NCBI RefSeq assembly: GCF_041153465.1
Contig: NZ_CP154858.1
Span: 2,914,001 to 2,978,000 of the forward strand
Origin: Thermohahella caldifontis
GTDB taxonomy: Bacteria > Pseudomonadota > Gammaproteobacteria > Pseudomonadales > Oleiphilaceae
Length of the DNA stretch: 64,000 nt
Direction of reading: 5' to 3'
How positions within the stretch are numbered: position 1 is the stretch's first letter; each line of letters opens with the position of its first letter. Made by a program: the position numbers and the translations under genes. The notes beneath the pieces were generated by a model. The model saw only the letters and a list, made by a program, of their open reading frames with translations, made no database searches and was not told the DNA's origin. Positions 19,481-30,657 of the stretch are shown one piece after another.

Positions 19481-19798
19481 ATGAAAAAAATTCGCAAGAA
19501 TGACGAAGTCATTGTTATTGCCGGCAGGGACAAGGGTAAGCGCGGCAAGGTAGTCAAGGTGCGTGACGATGGTCGCCTGATTGTTTCAGGTATCAATATG
19601 GTCAAGCGTCATACCAAGCCCAATCCCTTGACCGGTGCGCCCGGTGGCATCATTGAGAAGGAAGCGCCCATCCAGGCGTCGAACGTGGCGATTTTCAACC
19701 CGAAAACCAACAAGGCTGACCGAGTTGGCTTCCGTATCCTGGAAGACGGTAAGAAAATCCGAATTTTCAAGTCGACCAAAGAAGCGGTCGATCAATAA
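19481..19798 (+). CDS. rplX: 50S ribosomal protein L24
   Basis: L24 (105 aa) is a 50S assembly initiator with a KOW motif, seen in VIAGRDKGKRGKVVKV. ATG 19481 follows TAGGAG; a codon at 19448 inside rplN is rejected because it adds non-family residues. The rest of the protein, including GGIIEKEAPI and ASNVAIFNPKT, is full length. Confidence 0.97.
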   Translation: MKKIRKNDEVIVIAGRDKGKRGKVVKVRDDGRLIVSGINMVKRHTKPNPLTGAPGGIIEKEAPIQASNVAIFNPKTNKADRVGFRILEDGKKIRIFKSTKEAVDQ

Positions 19799-19816
19799 GA
19801 TCCGGGTGGTAAGACA

Positions 19817-20356
19817 ATGGCAAGATATAAAGAGTTTTATCGCAACGAGGTCGTCCCTGCGCTCATTAAAGAAATGGGCTACAAGAACGTCATGCAGGTA
19901 CCTCGTATAACCAAAATCACCCTCAACATGGGCGTCGGTGAAGCGGTGGGCGACAAGAAGCAGATCGAATCTGCCGTTGCCGATCTCGAGAAAATCTCCG
20001 GTCAGAAGCCGCTCATCACCAAGGCCCGGAAATCCGTGGCGGGTTTCAAGATTCGTCAGGGGTTCCCGATCGGCTGCAAGGTGACGCTGCGTGGCGAACG
20101 CATGTGGGAGTTTTTCGAGCGCCTGGTTGACGTGGCGATCCCCCGTGTCAGGGATTTTCGTGGTTTGAATCCGAAATCTTTCGACGGTCGCGGAAATTAT
20201 TCCATGGGTGTCCGGGAGCAGATCATTTTCCCAGAAATCGATTACGACAAGATTGATCGGGTTCGTGGTCTGGATATCACCATTACTACGACTGCCGAAA
20301 CTGATGAGGAAGGTCGCGCGCTGCTGAAAGCGTTCAACTTCCCGTTCCGGAAATAA
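19817..20356 (+). CDS. rplE: 50S ribosomal protein L5
   Basis: L5 (179 aa) binds 5S rRNA and bridges to S13. NVMQVPRITKITLNMGVGEA, the GQKPLITKARKSVAGFKIR block and RDFRGLNPKSFDGRGNYSMG are all typical. GGGTGG precedes the ATG. It is followed by rpsN after 11 bases. Confidence 0.98.
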   Translation: MARYKEFYRNEVVPALIKEMGYKNVMQVPRITKITLNMGVGEAVGDKKQIESAVADLEKISGQKPLITKARKSVAGFKIRQGFPIGCKVTLRGERMWEFFERLVDVAIPRVRDFRGLNPKSFDGRGNYSMGVREQIIFPEIDYDKIDRVRGLDITITTTAETDEEGRALLKAFNFPFRK

Positions 20357-20367
20357 AGAGGGGCAAC

Positions 20368-20673
20368 ATGGCTAAGGTATCCATGGTTCAGCGCGAGCTG
20401 AAGCGCGAAAAAACAGTTGCCAAGTACGCCGCCAAGCGGGCGGAGTTGAAGGCGATTATCCGTAACCCGAACAGCACTGACGAAGAGCGTTGGGACGCAC
20501 AGCAGAAGCTGCAGAAGCTTCCGCGCGATGCAAGTCCGGTTCGCCAGCGTCGCCGCTGTCAAATCACTGGGCGTCCGCACGCGGTACTGCGCAAGTTCAA
20601 GCTTTCACGTATCAAGTTGCGTGAAGCAGCGATGCGCGGTGACGTACCCGGGCTCACCAAGGCCAGCTGGTAA
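20368..20673 (+). CDS. rpsN: 30S ribosomal protein S14 (long, zinc-free form)
   Basis: S14 (101 aa) is a late-assembling 30S head protein. The length, and the absence of the paired CxxC motifs found in the short zinc form, show that this is the long C-minus type usual in gammaproteobacteria. MVQRELKREKTVAKYAAKR and RCQITGRPHAVLRKFKLSR are conserved. GAGGGG precedes the ATG. Confidence 0.97.
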   Translation: MAKVSMVQRELKREKTVAKYAAKRAELKAIIRNPNSTDEERWDAQQKLQKLPRDASPVRQRRRCQITGRPHAVLRKFKLSRIKLREAAMRGDVPGLTKASW

Positions 20674-20687
20674 TACGCCCGTTGGTA

Positions 20688-20708
20688 AGCGGGGCTTTGG
20701 GCCCCGCT
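20688..20708 (+). other. Hairpin in the rpsN-rpsH spacer
   Basis: AGCGGGGC (20688-20695) pairs perfectly with GCCCCGCT (20701-20708) over a five-base loop. No T-run follows. It lies 31 bases before rpsH, whose product S8 is the spc operon repressor in E. coli, but the E. coli operator is at rplE and no specific match is claimed. A processing or stability role is equally possible. Confidence 0.45.
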
Positions 20709-20738
20709 GCACAACTAAAACGCAGGAGAATCTGATTA

Positions 20739-21131
20739 ATGAGTATGCAAGACACCCTTGCGGATATGTTTACACGTATCCGTAATGCGCAGATGGCGGA
20801 AAAAGAAACGGTCAGCATGCCGTCTTCCAAGCTGAAGGTCGCTATTGCGCAGTTGCTTCGCGACGAAGGCTACGTTGAGTCGTTTGAAGTTTCTGACTCT
20901 GCCAAACCCGAACTGACCATCAGACTGAAGTACTACCAGGGTAAGCCGGTTATCGAGCAGATCAAGCGCGTAAGCCGTCCTGGCCTGCGTCAGTATCGTG
21001 GCGTTGAAGAGCTTCCCAAGGTGAATGGCGGTCTCGGTATCGCGATTGTCTCAACCTCCAAGGGGCTGATGACAGATAAAGCTGCTCGCCAGGCCGGTAT
21101 TGGCGGCGAAGTAATCTGTACCGTATTCTAG
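20739..21131 (+). CDS. rpsH: 30S ribosomal protein S8
   Basis: S8 (130 aa) binds the central domain of 16S rRNA and represses the spc operon in E. coli. The start MSMQDTLADMFTRIRNAQ and the C-terminal STSKGLMTDKAARQAGIGGE match the family. CAGGAG precedes the ATG. The spacer before it contains a strong hairpin. Confidence 0.97.
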   Translation: MSMQDTLADMFTRIRNAQMAEKETVSMPSSKLKVAIAQLLRDEGYVESFEVSDSAKPELTIRLKYYQGKPVIEQIKRVSRPGLRQYRGVEELPKVNGGLGIAIVSTSKGLMTDKAARQAGIGGEVICTVF

Positions 21132-21141
21132 GAGGTCGGCA

Positions 21142-21675
21142 ATGTCTCGAGTAGCGAAGAACCCAGTCACGTTGCCTGCCGGTGTGACAGTCAAGCTGGA
21201 AGGCGGTGTAATCGAAGTCAAGGGCGCCAAGGGTGCTCTGAGCATGAACATTCACAGCGATGTAGAGATCGAACAGGTCGACAACACGCTGACATTCAAG
21301 GCACGAAATGGTGGCAAGCAGGCAAACGCCATGGCTGGTACCACGCGTGCTCTGGTCAACAACATGGTAACCGGTGTCAGCCAGGGCTTTGAGAAAAAGC
21401 TTCAGCTGGTTGGCGTAGGCTACCGTGCGCAGGCCAAAGGCCGAGTGCTGAATCTGTCACTTGGCTTCTCGCACCCTGTTGATTTCAATCTTCCGGAAGG
21501 TATTGAGGCGGAAACGCCCAGTCAGACCGAGATTGTACTCAAGGGAATCGACAAGCAACGCATCGGCCAGGTGGCCGCGGATATCCGCGCCATTCGTCCG
21601 CCAGAGCCTTACAAGGGCAAGGGCGTTCGTTATGCTGATGAAGTTGTCCGAATCAAAGAAGCTAAGAAGAAGTAA
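21142..21675 (+). CDS. rplF: 50S ribosomal protein L6
   Basis: L6 (177 aa) lies near the GTPase-associated centre. MSRVAKNPV, VEVKGAKG-type first repeat, LQLVGVGYRAQAKGRVLNLS and RPPEPYKGKGVRYADEVVR are present. GGAGG at 21131-21135 precedes the ATG. It is followed by rplR after nine bases. Confidence 0.97.
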   Translation: MSRVAKNPVTLPAGVTVKLEGGVIEVKGAKGALSMNIHSDVEIEQVDNTLTFKARNGGKQANAMAGTTRALVNNMVTGVSQGFEKKLQLVGVGYRAQAKGRVLNLSLGFSHPVDFNLPEGIEAETPSQTEIVLKGIDKQRIGQVAADIRAIRPPEPYKGKGVRYADEVVRIKEAKKK

Positions 21676-21684
21676 GGCGCGGCC

Positions 21685-22035
21685 ATGAACGAGAAGAAAA
21701 TCGCTAGAATCCGTCGAGCTAAGCGGACTCGCTATAAAATCCGCGAACTGGGTGTCGAGCGGCTGTGCGTCAACCGTACTCCCCGGCATATTTATGCACA
21801 GATCACTACCGCAGATGGCAGTAAAGTTCTGGTCAGCGCAAGCACTGTAGAAAAGGCGCTGCGGGATGGGCCTACCGGCAATATCGAAGCCGCGAAGAAG
21901 GTCGGCGCCATGATTGCAGAAAAGGCCAAGGCTGCAGGTATCACAAAGGTGGCATTCGACCGATCCGGGTTCCGGTATCATGGTCGCATCAAGGCGCTTG
22001 CCGATGCCGCGCGTGAAAACGGTCTGGAATTCTAA
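21685..22035 (+). CDS. rplR: 50S ribosomal protein L18
   Basis: L18 (116 aa) delivers 5S rRNA to the 50S subunit. The basic N-terminus RIRRAKRTRYKIRELG and the FDRSGFRYHGRIKALADAAR C-terminus are typical. Start ATG 21685; the next gene rpsE begins ten bases after the stop. Confidence 0.97.
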   Translation: MNEKKIARIRRAKRTRYKIRELGVERLCVNRTPRHIYAQITTADGSKVLVSASTVEKALRDGPTGNIEAAKKVGAMIAEKAKAAGITKVAFDRSGFRYHGRIKALADAARENGLEF

Positions 22036-22045
22036 GGGGTAGGTC

Positions 22046-22546
22046 ATGTCGACAGTTGAGCAAAAAGGCAACGAGCTTCAGGAGAAGCTGGTACAGGTCA
22101 ACCGTGTTGCCAAGGTGGTAAAGGGTGGCCGTATCTTTTCTTTCACGGCCCTGACGGTTGTTGGAGATGGTAACGGCCGTGTAGGTTTTGGTCGTGGCAA
22201 GGCGCGCGAAGTGCCGGCAGCCATCGCCAAGGCTATGGACGCAGCGAAAAAGAACATGGTGAATGTGCGGCTGAATGGCACAACACTGCAATACCCGGTC
22301 AAGGCAGCGCATGGCGCATCAAAGGTGTATATGCAGCCGGCTTCTGAAGGTACGGGTATTATCGCTGGTGGTGCAATGCGTGCCGTGCTGGAAGTTGCGG
22401 GCGTGCAGAACGTGCTCGCCAAGTGTTACGGCTCCACAAACCCGGTGAACGTCGTTCGCGCAACGATCAAGGGACTGTCTCAAATGCAGGCACCCGAAGA
22501 AATCGCTGCCAAGCGGGGCAAAAGCGTACAGGACATTCTGGAGTAA
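22046..22546 (+). CDS. rpsE: 30S ribosomal protein S5
   Basis: S5 (166 aa) contributes to decoding fidelity and the mRNA entry channel. The double-stranded-RNA-binding-like N-domain VNRVAKVVKGGRIFSFTAL and the block VGFGRGKAREVPAAIAKAM are conserved, as is the C-terminal GSTNPVNVVRATIKGL. AAGGGG precedes the ATG. Confidence 0.98.
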   Translation: MSTVEQKGNELQEKLVQVNRVAKVVKGGRIFSFTALTVVGDGNGRVGFGRGKAREVPAAIAKAMDAAKKNMVNVRLNGTTLQYPVKAAHGASKVYMQPASEGTGIIAGGAMRAVLEVAGVQNVLAKCYGSTNPVNVVRATIKGLSQMQAPEEIAAKRGKSVQDILE

Positions 22547-22549
22547 GCC

Positions 22550-22735
22550 ATGGCCGCTAAAAAGATACGAGTCACACTGACCAAGAGCCCGATTTCCGAA
22601 AAGCCCAAAGCCAAGCTTTGCGTGAAGGGGCTGGGTCTGAAAAAAATCGGTCAAACCGTGGAGCTGGAAGATACGCCTTCTATTCGCGGAATGATCAACA
22701 AAGTCTATTACATGGTTAAGGTAGAAGGAGAGTAA
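22550..22735 (+). CDS. rpmD: 50S ribosomal protein L30
   Basis: L30 (61 aa) is a small non-essential 50S protein. KIRVTLTKSPI, LGLKKIGQTVELEDTPSIRG and the final MVKVEGE match the bacterial family. It starts three bases after rpsE and ends one base before the rplO ATG, so translation is tightly linked. Confidence 0.96.
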   Translation: MAAKKIRVTLTKSPISEKPKAKLCVKGLGLKKIGQTVELEDTPSIRGMINKVYYMVKVEGE

Positions 22736-22736
22736 C

Positions 22737-23171
22737 ATGCGATTGAATACTCTCAAGCCCGGCGAAGGCGCGAAGCATACAGCCAAGCGCGTTGGCCGCG
22801 GTATCGGTTCAGGTCTCGGCAAGACGGGTGGCCGCGGTCACAAGGGTATGAAATCGCGCTCCGGTGGCGGTGTGGCACCTGGTTTCGAGGGTGGTCAGCA
22901 GCCCTTGCAGCGCCGTCTGCCCAAGTTCGGTTTCACTAGCCGCAAAGGCAAGTTCGTTGACGAAATCCGCCTTTTTGAACTGAACAAACTCCAGGAAGAC
23001 GTGATCGATCTGGATGCGCTCAAGCGTGCGGGTCTTGTCAACGTTGCAACACGCGAAGCGCGTGTTATGCTTGCCGGCGAAATCAAGCGCGCGGTCACTA
23101 TCAAAGGGCTGGGTGTAACCAAAGGCGCACGTGCAGCGATTGAGGCTGCGGGCGGCAAAGTCGAGGACTAA
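22737..23171 (+). CDS. rplO: 50S ribosomal protein L15
   Basis: L15 (144 aa) is a late 50S assembly protein. The glycine-rich basic N-terminus RVGRGIGSGLGKTGGRGHKG and GFEGGQQPLQRRLPKFGF are diagnostic. GAAGGAGAG precedes the ATG. Its TAA abuts the secY ATG without a spacer base. Confidence 0.97.
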   Translation: MRLNTLKPGEGAKHTAKRVGRGIGSGLGKTGGRGHKGMKSRSGGGVAPGFEGGQQPLQRRLPKFGFTSRKGKFVDEIRLFELNKLQEDVIDLDALKRAGLVNVATREARVMLAGEIKRAVTIKGLGVTKGARAAIEAAGGKVED

Positions 23172-24482
23172 ATGGCAACTACATCACTTCCATCAGGAGC
23201 TGGGAAGGGCCTGGGCGAGCTTAAAGCTCGCCTTTGGTTCGTGTTGATCGGTCTGATTGTATACCGGATCGGCGCACATATTCCGGTGCCCGGTATCAAT
23301 CCGGAGCGTCTTGCACAGATGTTTGAACAGAATCAGGGGACGATCCTCAGTCTGTTCAATATGTTTTCCGGGGGTGCGTTGGAGCGCATGAGTATTTTTG
23401 CGCTGGGTATCATGCCGTACATTTCGGCGTCGATTATCATGCAACTCCTGACGGCAGTGAGTCCTCAGCTTGAGCAGCTGAAGAAGGAAGGTGAAGCTGG
23501 CAGGCGTAAGATTACCCAGTACACCCGGTACGGAACGGTTATTCTTGCAACCATTCAGGCGTTCGGTATTTCGGTGGGTCTGGCGAATCAGGGTGTTACC
23601 TTTACGTCTAATTTCAGTTTCTATTTTGTGGCGGTTACCACATTTGTATGTGGTGCCGTATTTCTGATGTGGCTCGGCGAGCAAATCACCGAAAGAGGGG
23701 TTGGTAACGGCATTTCGCTGCTGATCTTCGCGGGGATTGTTGCCGGGCTGCCATCTGCCTTGGGTCAGACTTTCGAAAAGGCCCGTCTTGAAGGCAATTA
23801 TTTGTCGATCATTTTTATTGCCATTTTTGCGGTGGCCATTGTTGCGTTCGTCGTATTCGTTGAGCGGGGCCTGCGCAAGATTCCGGTCAATTACGCGCGC
23901 CGGCAGCAAGGGCGTCGTGTTTTTGCGCAGCAGAGCTCCCATCTGCCTCTGAAGGTGAATATGGCCGGCGTGATCCCGCCCATTTTCGCATCCAGTATTC
24001 TTCTGTTTCCGGCATCGCTGGGTCAGTGGTTCGGCCAGGGTGAGGGAATGGATTGGCTTCAGGATATTTCTCAGATGCTCGGGCCGAGTCAGCCTTTGTA
24101 TATCATTCTCTTTGCGGCTGCGGTCATTTTCTTCTGCTTCTTCTATACGGCATTGATGTACAACCCCAAGGAAGTGGCGGACAATCTGAAGAAATCCGGT
24201 GCCTTTGTTCCTGGCATTCGCCCCGGAGAGCAGACAGCGAAGTATATTGATGGTGTATTGACCCGTCTGACCGTCTTCGGCGCTTTGTACATTACAGCGG
24301 TCTCCCTGTTGCCCCAGTTTCTGGTGGTTGCGTGGGATGTGCCCTTCTATTTTGGTGGGACCTCGCTGCTCATCGTGGTGGTAGTGGTCATGGATTTCAT
24401 GGCGCAGGTTCAGTCGCACATGATGTCCCATCAGTATGAGTCTTTGATGAAGAAGGCCAACCTGAAAGGGTATGGTCGTTAA
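23172..24482 (+). CDS. secY: Sec translocon subunit SecY
   Basis: SecY (436 aa) is the channel subunit of the SecYEG translocon in the inner membrane. About ten hydrophobic segments are visible. RIGAHIPVPGIN near the N-terminus, FGISVGLANQG-type TM4 region, the cytoplasmic RRQQGRRVFAQQSSHLPLKVN loop and the C-terminal YESLMKKANLKGYGR tail match the family. The ATG directly follows the rplO stop. It is the penultimate gene of the spc operon. Confidence 0.98.
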   Translation: MATTSLPSGAGKGLGELKARLWFVLIGLIVYRIGAHIPVPGINPERLAQMFEQNQGTILSLFNMFSGGALERMSIFALGIMPYISASIIMQLLTAVSPQLEQLKKEGEAGRRKITQYTRYGTVILATIQAFGISVGLANQGVTFTSNFSFYFVAVTTFVCGAVFLMWLGEQITERGVGNGISLLIFAGIVAGLPSALGQTFEKARLEGNYLSIIFIAIFAVAIVAFVVFVERGLRKIPVNYARRQQGRRVFAQQSSHLPLKVNMAGVIPPIFASSILLFPASLGQWFGQGEGMDWLQDISQMLGPSQPLYIILFAAAVIFFCFFYTALMYNPKEVADNLKKSGAFVPGIRPGEQTAKYIDGVLTRLTVFGALYITAVSLLPQFLVVAWDVPFYFGGTSLLIVVVVVMDFMAQVQSHMMSHQYESLMKKANLKGYGR

Positions 24483-24509
24483 GTTGCACACGACACATTG
24501 GAGTGAATC

Positions 24510-24626
24510 ATGAAAGTCAGAGCTTCAGTAAAAAAAATCTGCCGGAACTGCAAGATCATCAAGCGTAACGGACAGGTCCGGGTGATCTGCAGTGCGGAAC
24601 CTCGCCACAAGCAGCGCCAAGGCTGA
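24510..24626 (+). CDS. rpmJ: 50S ribosomal protein L36 (zinc-binding form)
   Basis: L36 is 38 aa long. MKVRASVKKICRNCKIIKR is the universal start. Cys11, Cys14, Cys27 and His33 make a complete zinc ribbon, so this is the C-plus form whose loss is normally covered by a zinc-free paralogue elsewhere. GGAG at 24500-24503 precedes the ATG. It closes the spc gene set after secY. Confidence 0.96.
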   Translation: MKVRASVKKICRNCKIIKRNGQVRVICSAEPRHKQRQG

Positions 24627-24632
24627 GCGGGG

Positions 24633-24661
24633 TTGATTCTTGGGTGATTAGGCGCTATCAT
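24633..24661 (+). promoter_or_regulatory. Candidate promoter for the alpha operon
   Basis: TTGATT (24633-24638) and TATCAT (24656-24661) are spaced by 17 bases, matching sigma70 at four and five of six positions. The -10 lies in the loop of the adjacent terminator hairpin. Transcripts from it would begin near 24668 and so escape that terminator. Inferred from sequence only. Confidence 0.5.
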
Positions 24662-24680
24662 GCTGCGCCTTTTCTTTTTT
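24650..24680 (+). terminator. Terminator/attenuator between rpmJ and rpsM
   Basis: AGGCGC (24650-24655) pairs with GCGCCT (24665-24670) over a nine-base loop and runs into a T-rich tail to 24680. It would end or attenuate spc transcripts ahead of the alpha operon. The short stem suggests partial termination. Confidence 0.6.
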
Positions 24681-24718
24681 AATCGTTGCGAAAGCACACA
24701 TTTAGCGGAGTAAGTTGG

Positions 24719-25075
24719 ATGGCTCGTATAGCGGGTGTCAATATTCCCGATAACAAGCACGCCGTCATCTCCCTGACCTATATCTATGGGATCGGGCGGA
24801 CAACGGCACGCAAATTGTGCGAAGCGACAGGAGTGAAGCCGGACGCCAAGGTCAGCACGTTGAGCGAGGAGCAGCTTGATGCGCTGCGTACCGAGATCAG
24901 CAAACTGACGGTTGAAGGTGATCTGCGTCGTGAAGTACAAATGAACATCAAGCGGCTCAAGGATCTTGGGTGTTACCGTGGTCTGCGTCATCGCCATGGT
25001 CTCCCGGTACGTGGTCAGCGCACTAAAACCAATGCGCGTACACGTAAGGGTCCCCGCAAGCCCATTCGTAAGTAA
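24719..25075 (+). CDS. rpsM: 30S ribosomal protein S13
   Basis: S13 (118 aa) forms inter-subunit bridges and contacts the P-site tRNA. MARIAGVNIPDNKHAVISLTYIYGIG and the C-terminal GLPVRGQRTKTNARTRKGPR are diagnostic. ATG 24719 is chosen over an upstream in-frame codon at 24686 because it gives the conserved N-terminus; GCGGAGTAAG precedes it. It is the first gene of the alpha operon. Confidence 0.97.
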   Translation: MARIAGVNIPDNKHAVISLTYIYGIGRTTARKLCEATGVKPDAKVSTLSEEQLDALRTEISKLTVEGDLRREVQMNIKRLKDLGCYRGLRHRHGLPVRGQRTKTNARTRKGPRKPIRK

Positions 25076-25087
25076 TAGGATTCAAGC

Positions 25088-25477
25088 ATGGCTAAACCAG
25101 GTACACGTACCCGTAAAAAGGTGAAAAAGACCGTTGTTGATGGTGTTGCGCATATTCACGCTTCCTTCAACAACACGATCGTAACCATTACTGATCGTCA
25201 GGGTAACGCGCTGTCTTGGGCTACCGCAGGTGGTTCAGGGTTCCGCGGATCCCGCAAGAGTACGCCTTTTGCTGCGCAGGTAGCAGCTGAAAGAGCCGGT
25301 AATGCGGCTGCTGAATACGGCCTGAAGAACCTTGAGGTTCTTGTCAAGGGACCTGGACCCGGGCGCGAAAGTGCTGTCCGTGCGTTACATGCTTGTGGGT
25401 ACAAGATCACGAACATCACTGATGTCACGCCGATCCCCCACAACGGATGTCGTCCACCCAAGAAGCGTCGTGTGTAA
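25088..25477 (+). CDS. rpsK: 30S ribosomal protein S11
   Basis: S11 (129 aa) lies on the 30S platform near the mRNA exit. [20 protein letters not shown]-type core, [19 protein letters not shown] and [18 protein letters not shown] at the C-terminus match the family. It begins 12 bases after rpsM and ends 12 before rpsD. Confidence 0.98.
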   Translation: [129 protein letters not shown]

Positions 25478-25489
25478 CAGGAGACAGTA

Positions 25490-26110
25490 ATGGCTCGTTA
25501 TATTGGTCCTAAGTGCAAGCTGTCTCGTCGTGAGGGGACAGATCTGTTCCTCAAGAGTGGTGTTCGCGCGCTTGAAAGCAAGTGCAAGATCGAGACAGTA
25601 CCCGGGCAGCATGGTGCCCGCCGTTCGCGGCTTTCAGACTACGGTCTGCAGCTGCGTGAAAAACAGAAAGTGCGCCGGATTTATGGCGTGCTCGAGAAGC
25701 AATTCCGCAATTACTACAAGGAAGCTGTCCGTCGTCGTGGCGCGACAGGTGAAAACCTGCTTCAGCTTCTGGAATGCCGCCTGGATAATGTGGTCTATCG
25801 CATGGGCTTTGGTGCGACTCGGGCGGAAGCTCGCCAGTTGGTATCGCACAAGGCGATTGAGGTCAATGGCCGCCCTGTGAACATTCCGTCGTATCAGGTT
25901 CAGCCCGGTGACGTCATCAGCGTGCGCGAGAAATCACGCAACCAGCTGCGTATCAAGAACGCTCTGGAGCTGGCTGCGCGTCGTGCACCTGTTGAGTGGG
26001 TTGAGGTTGATGCTGCCAAGATGACCGGAACGTTCAAGGCAGTGCCTGAGCGCTCTGAGCTGTCTGCGGACATTAACGAAAACCTCATTGTCGAGCTTTA
26101 CTCGAAGTAA
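25490..26110 (+). CDS. rpsD: 30S ribosomal protein S4
   Basis: S4 (206 aa) is a primary 16S binder and, in E. coli, the repressor of this operon. The N-terminal MARYIGPKCKLSRREGTDLF, PGQHGARR, and the S4 RNA-binding domain (about residues 95-155, with CRLDNVVYRMGFG) are visible. CAGGAGAC precedes the ATG. A 33-base spacer separates it from rpoA. Confidence 0.98.
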   Translation: MARYIGPKCKLSRREGTDLFLKSGVRALESKCKIETVPGQHGARRSRLSDYGLQLREKQKVRRIYGVLEKQFRNYYKEAVRRRGATGENLLQLLECRLDNVVYRMGFGATRAEARQLVSHKAIEVNGRPVNIPSYQVQPGDVISVREKSRNQLRIKNALELAARRAPVEWVEVDAAKMTGTFKAVPERSELSADINENLIVELYSK

Positions 26111-26143
26111 GGCACGTCAGTAACCCAGGAAACAGGGGCGACT

Positions 26144-27148
26144 ATGCAGCGGTCAGTCAACGAATTTTTAACACCTCGGAATATCGAGGTTCAGGAAATC
26201 AGCACTACGCATGCCAAGGTTACGCTGGAGCCGCTCGAGCGCGGCTTCGGTCACACGCTGGGCAGTGCGTTGCGTCGGATTCTGCTGTCTTCCATGCCCG
26301 GTGCGGCAGTGGTGGAAGTGGAAATCGATGGTGTGCTGCATGAGTACAGCACAATCGAGGGTGTCCGCGAGGATGTCATTGAGATTCTGCTCAATCTCAA
26401 GCAGCTTGCCGTCAAGCTGAATAACCGTGATGAGGCTGTTTTGTCTCTGAGCAAGTCCGGCCCTGGCGCAGTAACAGCGGCTGATATTCAGCTTGACCAC
26501 GACGTGGAAATCGTCAATCCGGATCTGGTGATCTGCAACCTGAACGCCAACGGCAAGATCGACATGAAATTGCGCGTGGCATTGGGGCGCGGTTACGAGC
26601 CTGCGGATCAGCGCCGCTCCGACGACGATGAAACCCGTGCTATTGGTCGTCTGCAACTGGATGCGTCCTACAGCCCGGTACGTCGCGTGGCCTACAATGT
26701 TGAGCGTGCACGTGTCGAGCAGCGTACAGACCTGGACAAGTTGGTCATCGATCTGGAGACCAACGGGACCATTGATCCGGAGGAGGCGATTCGTCGCGCA
26801 GCGACGATCCTGCAGCAGCAACTGGCTGTGTTCGTCGATTTCGAGCAGCAGATTGAGCCTCAGAAGGATGAGGAAGAGGAAGAAATTGATCCGATTCTGC
26901 TGCGTCCGGTCGACGATCTGGAGTTGACTGTCCGCTCCGCAAATTGTCTGAAAGCGGAGAACATCTATTACATTGGTGACCTCATTCAGCGAACTGAAGT
27001 TGAGTTGCTGAAAACGCCTAACCTGGGCAAGAAGTCGCTGACTGAAATCAAGGATGTTCTTGCGCAGCGTGGACTGTCGCTGGGTATGAGGTTGGAGAAT
27101 TGGCCGCCGGCCAGTCTGAAAGGTGATGATCGGGTGCTGGGTAAGTAA
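26144..27148 (+). CDS. rpoA: DNA-directed RNA polymerase subunit alpha
   Basis: The alpha subunit (334 aa) dimerises through its N-terminal domain to start polymerase assembly and uses its C-terminal domain to bind UP elements and activators. The NTD shows ERGFGHTLGSALRRILLSSM; an acidic linker EDEEEEEIDP-like stretch lies near 245. The CTD holds LTVRSANCLKAENIYYIGDL and LGKKSLTEIKDVL. ATG 26144 gives the family start MQRSVNEFLTP. It is fourth in the alpha operon. Confidence 0.98.
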   Translation: MQRSVNEFLTPRNIEVQEISTTHAKVTLEPLERGFGHTLGSALRRILLSSMPGAAVVEVEIDGVLHEYSTIEGVREDVIEILLNLKQLAVKLNNRDEAVLSLSKSGPGAVTAADIQLDHDVEIVNPDLVICNLNANGKIDMKLRVALGRGYEPADQRRSDDDETRAIGRLQLDASYSPVRRVAYNVERARVEQRTDLDKLVIDLETNGTIDPEEAIRRAATILQQQLAVFVDFEQQIEPQKDEEEEEIDPILLRPVDDLELTVRSANCLKAENIYYIGDLIQRTEVELLKTPNLGKKSLTEIKDVLAQRGLSLGMRLENWPPASLKGDDRVLGK

Positions 27149-27173
27149 CCGATAGAGACTAAGGGTTAAGAAA

Positions 27174-27566
27174 ATGCGTCATCGTAAAAGTGGTCGTAAA
27201 TTTAACCGGACCAGCGCGCATCGAAAGGCGATGTTCCGGAACATGGCGGCGTCGTTGTTCGAGCATGAAGTGATCAAGACAACTTTGCCGAAAGCCAAGG
27301 AGCTTCGTCGGGTGGCTGAGCCCCTGATTACCTTGGCTAAGAAGGACAGCGTAGCCAATCGTCGTCTGGCTTTCTCCCGTCTGCGTAACAAGGATGCGGT
27401 CAGGAAGCTGTTTGATGAGCTTGGTCCGCGGTATGAAGCCCGTCCGGGTGGTTATCTGCGTATCCTGAAGTGTGGTTTCCGCGCAGGAGACAATGCACCG
27501 CTGGCATACGTTGAGCTGGTTGACCGTCCTGTTGCAGTTGAAGCAGAGGGCGAGGAAGAGGCCTGA
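27174..27566 (+). CDS. rplQ: 50S ribosomal protein L17
   Basis: L17 (130 aa) is a 50S protein near the tunnel exit. MRHRKSGRKFNRTSAHRKAM is the diagnostic start, and GGYLRILKCGFRAGDNAPLA is near the C-terminus; an acidic tail follows. It is the last gene of the alpha operon, followed 21 bases later by a strong terminator. Confidence 0.98.
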   Translation: MRHRKSGRKFNRTSAHRKAMFRNMAASLFEHEVIKTTLPKAKELRRVAEPLITLAKKDSVANRRLAFSRLRNKDAVRKLFDELGPRYEARPGGYLRILKCGFRAGDNAPLAYVELVDRPVAVEAEGEEEA

Positions 27567-27587
27567 AGTCAGGCGGATTCCAATAAG

Positions 27588-27612
27588 AACCCCGCTTGAT
27601 GCGGGGTTTTTT
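27588..27612 (+). terminator. Terminator of the alpha operon
   Basis: AACCCCGC (27588-27595) pairs with GCGGGGTT (27601-27608) over TTGAT and is followed by T to 27612. Read on the minus strand it has a weaker T-rich tail, so it could also stop uvrA transcripts. The 116 bases from 27613 to 27728 hold nothing else recognisable. Confidence 0.9.
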
Positions 27613-27728
27613 GTATCTGAAGGTTTTGCTTATCGCTGAATGGGGTCCGTGGAAAAGCGTGGTCGGTCGTACCCGGGGCTGGAATCTCTCCAGCGAGATT
27701 TGCCTTGAGGGTATGAAGCGAATGCAGC

Positions 27729-30583
<2,855 letters not shown>

Positions 30584-30613
30584 GTCACTCTCCGGAATGG
30601 GCAGGAACCGGAC

Positions 30614-30643
30614 ATTATACCTTGCGACGCGGGGCAGGCCCAA
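30614..30643 (-). promoter_or_regulatory. uvrA: Candidate uvrA promoter
   Basis: On the minus strand TTGGGC (30643-30638) and a perfect TATAAT (30619-30614) are 18 bases apart. The start would be near 30607, giving a leader of about 24 bases. No CTGT-N8-ACAG LexA box was found around it. Confidence 0.6.
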
Positions 30644-30657
30644 TTGTAATGTGTTGA

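Noticed and set aside
24650..24680. A tRNA gene in the rpmJ-rpsM gap
   Set aside because: No cloverleaf, T-loop or CCA end; the sequence is a hairpin with a T-tail.
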